A stretch of 46,706 nt of DNA, from NCBI GenBank assembly GCA_019310535.1, contig JAFDED010000025.1, forward strand, positions 1 to 46,706. Reading direction: 5' to 3'. This document shows, piece by piece, positions 44,424 through 46,706 of this stretch. This DNA is from Deltaproteobacteria bacterium (GTDB taxonomy: Bacteria > Desulfobacterota > JAFDED01). Positions within the stretch are counted from its first letter, which is position 1. Each line of letters begins with the position of its first letter. The notes beneath the pieces are model-generated. The model was not told where the DNA came from. It saw nothing but the letters and a program-made list of their open reading frames with translations, and searched no databases. The translations under genes were made by a program, and so were the position numbers.

Positions 44424-44456
44424 TTAGGGGTGACATAATCATATTGCATTAACATG
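44424..44456. repeat. Solitary insertion sequence end
   Basis: TTAGGGGTGACATAATCATA then TTGCATTAACATG repeats the block at 404-436 with one mismatch in the common part. No transposase lies beside it. It is probably what is left of another copy of the left-edge element. Confidence 0.5.
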
Positions 44457-44574
44457 TCCAAATTGTATGCTTGACAACGGTGCCATGAAATGTTAGGAAC
44501 AAATAAGAGTTCAATCAAGATTGGGAGGAATAGTCCGATACACTACCAGCCTTACTCACGCGTGAGATATACAA

Positions 44575-44651
44575 CGGGACGTAGCGCAGTCTGGTAGCGC
44601 ACCTGAATGGGGTTCAGGGGGTCGCTGGTTCAAATCCAGTCGTCCCGACCA
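44575..44651 (+). tRNA. tRNA-Pro (anticodon GGG)
   Basis: A 77-base cloverleaf: acceptor CGGGACG pairs with CGTCCCG, D arm GCGC/GCGC, anticodon stem CCTGA/TCAGG with loop ATGGGGT (anticodon GGG), T arm GCTGG/CCAGT with TTCAAAT, and an encoded CCA end. All stems pair. It reads proline codons CCC (and CCT). Confidence 0.96.
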
Positions 44652-44659
44652 ATAATATC

Positions 44660-44693
44660 AAAGGGTTAGCCTACGATGGTTAGCCCTTTTTCT
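44660..44693 (+). terminator. Terminator of tRNA-Pro
   Basis: AAAGGGTTAGCC, a 6-base loop and GGTTAGCCCTTT form a 12-bp stem with two G-T pairs, followed by a T-run. It starts eight bases after the tRNA. Confidence 0.85.
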
Positions 44694-44943
44694 TTCGATG
44701 TGCCAGTTTTTCGAATCATCTTCGACTGTTGAAAAATTATTGTTCTTTAAAATCAATAAGATACGGGCGCATAATCCCTTTGGAGCACTGCATCTCATTT
44801 CCGGTTGAAAGAAGGGCCCAGCAATTTGTTGGCACTGCATTATTGAACCTAAATGTCAAAATGTTAGGGCTCACATCAACTTTCAGTTTAACTTTATTTA
44901 ATGTAATCTAAAAATGACAAGTACTTTTTGCATATGTTAAATG
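44694..44943. other. AT-rich gap after the tRNA terminator
   Basis: These 250 bases hold no gene I can support. A minus-strand frame of about 57 codons is present but has no recognised family. Confidence 0.4.
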
Positions 44944-45033
44944 GTGTCCATCCGGAAACTATAATTTATTGAATTAATTACAAATAAAGCCATTATTTTC
45001 TTGCATTGCTATGCTTAAACCGGTATTGTTTCC

Positions 45034-46311
45034 GTGGGGGAGAAGATACGCGAAAAATGGAATGAGCAGTTGGGTTTTTCTCACATCATGCCGAACAACA
45101 AAGTGGCCAGGGAACTGGGTGCCATATCCGACATTATTGATGCCAATCCCCAGATCATGAAGGCCATTTACAAGGATATTGCGGGAGGGAAAAGATCTGA
45201 TACGGGACGTGAGGGCATGACTGCTGAGCAGGTTCTACGCTGCAGGAGAACATAAAAGCCATTTCCAAGGAGACCTGGGAGAGTGTTCACCGGACGATCA
45301 TCGGGTATGCACAGAGCGAGGGGATCGAGAAAGGCCGTACTGTTCACATGGACTTTACCGCGGTTGAGACCAACATCCACTATCCTACGGATTCCACCTT
45401 GCTGCAGGATGGGATTCGGATCATCACGAGATGGTTGAGCGAGGGCAAACGGCTGACTCCCACGCCCGATTACCAGTTTTCCGACCACACCAGGAGAGCC
45501 AGGAGGCGGGCCTTGACCATCCTGAACGCCAGGAAAAAAGCTGTCCGCCAGAGGGCGTATAAGGACCTTCTGCACCTGGCCCGGCATGTCAGGGAATATG
45601 CAGTGCAGGCCATTGCGGTACTGCATGCATTATGGACACTACTTGGAGTTCATGGTATCCCAAAGGATATGCCAAAGGGACCACGCAAGAGGGGACGTCC
45701 CAAGAAACCTAAACTCAAGCCTCCTCCAGAGCTTAAATATGCACAGGTTCTAAAGCATCGCAGAAAGGGCCGTGTGGTCTCTATAAGTACCAAGGTTATC
45801 TTTGGAAAAGAGGAAGAGATAAAGATGCTCTTGGAGGCTTCTCCTGTTAGTAAAAGTGTCAATATCTCCTTCATAGAGCGTAACAACCTGACCCTAAGAC
45901 AACACTCAAGGAGATTGGGACGAAAGACTAATGGATTCTCTAAAGAAATAAGCAAACTGGAGGCCCAATTGTACTTAGTGTTCATCCGGAAACCCCACTT
46001 TTTCTTTTTTCATGTGAGGAGAGAAGGGTTCTTTCATAAAATAAGTTAATGATATCACTAGCCATATTATCCATCTTCAATTTTTTACCATAAGAGTTTT
46101 TACCATAAGAGTTGAGAATAAATTTTTGTAGTTTCCGGATGGACACTACTTAGTCTTAGGATATTATCATTTTGTCAAAGAGCATTTTGGCCTTCGTCAA
46201 AAGCCCGAAGTCAATAGTAAAAAATGGGTTCAAAGAAATCCAGCTATGGCAGCTGGTGTAACCGACCACATTTGGAGTACCAGAGAATTATTGATTTACC
46301 GTGTGCCATAA
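45034..46311 (+). pseudogene. ISNCY-type transposase, deleted and interrupted
   Basis: The first piece (45034-45240, GTG start) ends EGMTAEQVLR. About 50 residues that such transposases normally have next are missing, and the frame changes to LQENIKAISKETWE, then HMDFTAVETNIHYPTDSTLL with a catalytic Asp. The second piece continues through RKTNGFSKEISKLEAQLYL to 45977. Its true end reappears after the inserted element at 46147-46311: LVLGYYHFVKEHFGLR and AMAAGVTDHIW. Removing 45978-46152 joins these pieces in frame, so the insertion came after the gene family was formed. Confidence 0.8.
45978..46146. mobile_element. 169-bp inverted-repeat mini-element in the transposase gene
   Basis: GTGTTCATCCGGAAAC (45978-45993) and, inverted, GTGTCCATCCGGAAAC (46146-46131) form terminal repeats with one mismatch. 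TACTTA flanks both sides (45972-45977 and 46147-46152), a target duplication of 6 bases, or 8 if GT is counted. It has no coding capacity. The right end matches the ISNCY left end over 18 bases, so the element is probably moved by that transposase type. Confidence 0.8.
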
Positions 46312-46339
46312 CTATCTTTCAATAAAAGAGGGACACTAA

Positions 46340-46502
46340 GCAATTTTCGCTTGGAACCAAAATAGTAGTCGTGATGTCCACAGCTCGGACAAACAAAGCC
46401 TTGAGGCCAGCGAAGCTCAAAAAGCCTCTTCTCACAATCTTGTTCGGTTTGATATTTCTTCTGGAATTCCAGAAGGTTTGTTCCTTGATATGGCTTTTTC
46501 AT
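46340..46502 (-). pseudogene. IS1595-type transposase, N-terminal fragment
   Basis: From an ATG at 46502 with GAGGAGGG upstream, about 54 residues fit the start of IS1595 transposases: NLLEFQKKYQTEQDCEKRLF, then CPSCGHHDYYFGSKRK, the first half of the zinc ribbon. The second Cys pair and the rest are missing; the frame enters the ISNCY end sequence and stops. Confidence 0.8.
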
Positions 46503-46669
46503 ATGCCTACTTCCCTCCTCATGTATATTGTATGCCATGATTCAATAACTACAATATACAGTATTAGCTGAGCTAAGTTAACCCTACAACGACATTTAAA
46601 TAATTTTTATATTGCGCTTCGACGCATAATCTGCTATAACTGGGCGAAAAAACGAAAGGAGGCAGATTA
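46503..46669. other. Gap before the right-edge frame
   Basis: AT-rich sequence with no gene seen. The last bases carry GAAAGGAGGC, the ribosome site for the next frame. Confidence 0.4.
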
Positions 46670-46706
46670 TGCGGATAGAATGTCGAACCGAAGAGGAATT
46701 GTTTTC
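46670..46706 (+). CDS. Start of a gene running off the right edge
   Basis: An ATG at 46670 follows GAAAGGAGGC by five bases, and the frame stays open to the edge (MRIECRTEEELF). Twelve residues are too few to assign. Its place beside other IS debris makes a transposase possible. Confidence 0.5.

Larger units (their letters stand above)
43927..44574. other. Gene-free region with repeat and IS debris
   Basis: About 650 bases between the threonine aldolase gene and tRNA-Pro hold repeat copy D (44150-44355) and a solitary IS end (44424-44456). The remaining sequence has no convincing gene; a 135-codon minus-strand frame at 44111-44518 runs through the repeat and is discounted. Confidence 0.6.
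44944..46338 (+). mobile_element. Decayed ISNCY-type insertion sequence
   Basis: The element starts at GTGTCCATCCGGAAACTA (44944-44961) and its transposase gene ends at 46311. The likely right end is around GGGACACTA (46330-46338), where the IS1595 frame breaks. The transposase has an internal deletion and an inserted small element. The right boundary is inferred; an alternative is that 44944-46146 form one unit, because both ends have the same 18-bp inverted repeat. Confidence 0.6.

Noticed and set aside
44111..44518. 135-codon minus-strand frame
   Set aside because: It passes through both hairpins of repeat copy D and the IS end; its product has no sensible domain.

Overview
The window reads as a chromosomal segment of an anaerobic, probably Desulfobacterota-like (former Deltaproteobacteria) bacterium. 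This is an inference from gene content: TRAP and TAXI transporters, CoA-dependent beta-oxidation-type genes, a ferredoxin-type DUF362 protein, SPASM radical SAM enzymes, a type III CRISPR effector and many decayed insertion sequences. No ribosomal or other taxonomic marker is present, so the phylum is not proven.

Layout. 1-440: end of an insertion sequence running off the left edge. 0.6-2.5 kb: acylphosphatase and an acyl-CoA synthetase. 2.6-5.9 kb: a three-gene TRAP transporter (dctP, dctQ, dctM) with a mobile hairpin repeat between dctP and dctQ. 6.2-10.7 kb: a TAXI-type TRAP transporter (receptor, DUF1850 protein, fused permease). 11.4-14.8 kb: a four-carbon acid sugar kinase (DUF1537) and a PdxA2-type dehydrogenase, together a likely D-threonate/D-erythronate-type catabolic pair. 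They are separated by an AT-rich, frameshifted BglII-type restriction endonuclease gene. 14.8-15.7 kb: IS701-type remnant and a second repeat copy. 16.1-23.4 kb: a compact type III-A CRISPR effector operon (csm1/cas10, csm2, csm3, csm4, csm5 and a TIGR02710-type CARF-HEPN gene) with no array, cas6 or cas1/cas2 in the window. 23.4-29.1 kb: a dihydropyrimidinase-like hydrolase, a DUF192 protein and a nucleoside-type (BMP family) ABC transporter with one frameshifted permease. 29.3-31.8 kb: PhoR/PhoB-like two-component system. 31.9-35.2 kb: DUF488 protein, SixA-like phosphatase, 3-hydroxyacyl-CoA dehydrogenase and thiolase. 35.5-40.2 kb: third repeat copy, DUF362 ferredoxin protein, short-chain dehydrogenase and two radical SAM/SPASM proteins. 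40.4-42.8 kb: a partner-switching module (phosphatase, kinase, STAS antagonist). 42.9-43.9 kb: threonine aldolase. 43.9-46.7 kb: fourth repeat copy, tRNA-Pro(GGG), then nested, broken insertion sequences.

The most notable non-gene structure is a family of roughly 240-360 bp hairpin repeats at about 4.5, 15.3, 35.5 and 44.2 kb. Two copies have imperfect terminal inverted repeats and perfect 11-bp flanking duplications. Copies B and C carry a good sigma70-like promoter pointing out of the right end, and in copy C it points at the DUF362 gene 52 bp away. At 45-46.5 kb a 169-bp inverted-repeat element is inserted in an already deleted ISNCY-type transposase gene, which itself abuts a truncated IS1595-type gene. 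All functional calls come from reading motifs and context. No database search was run.
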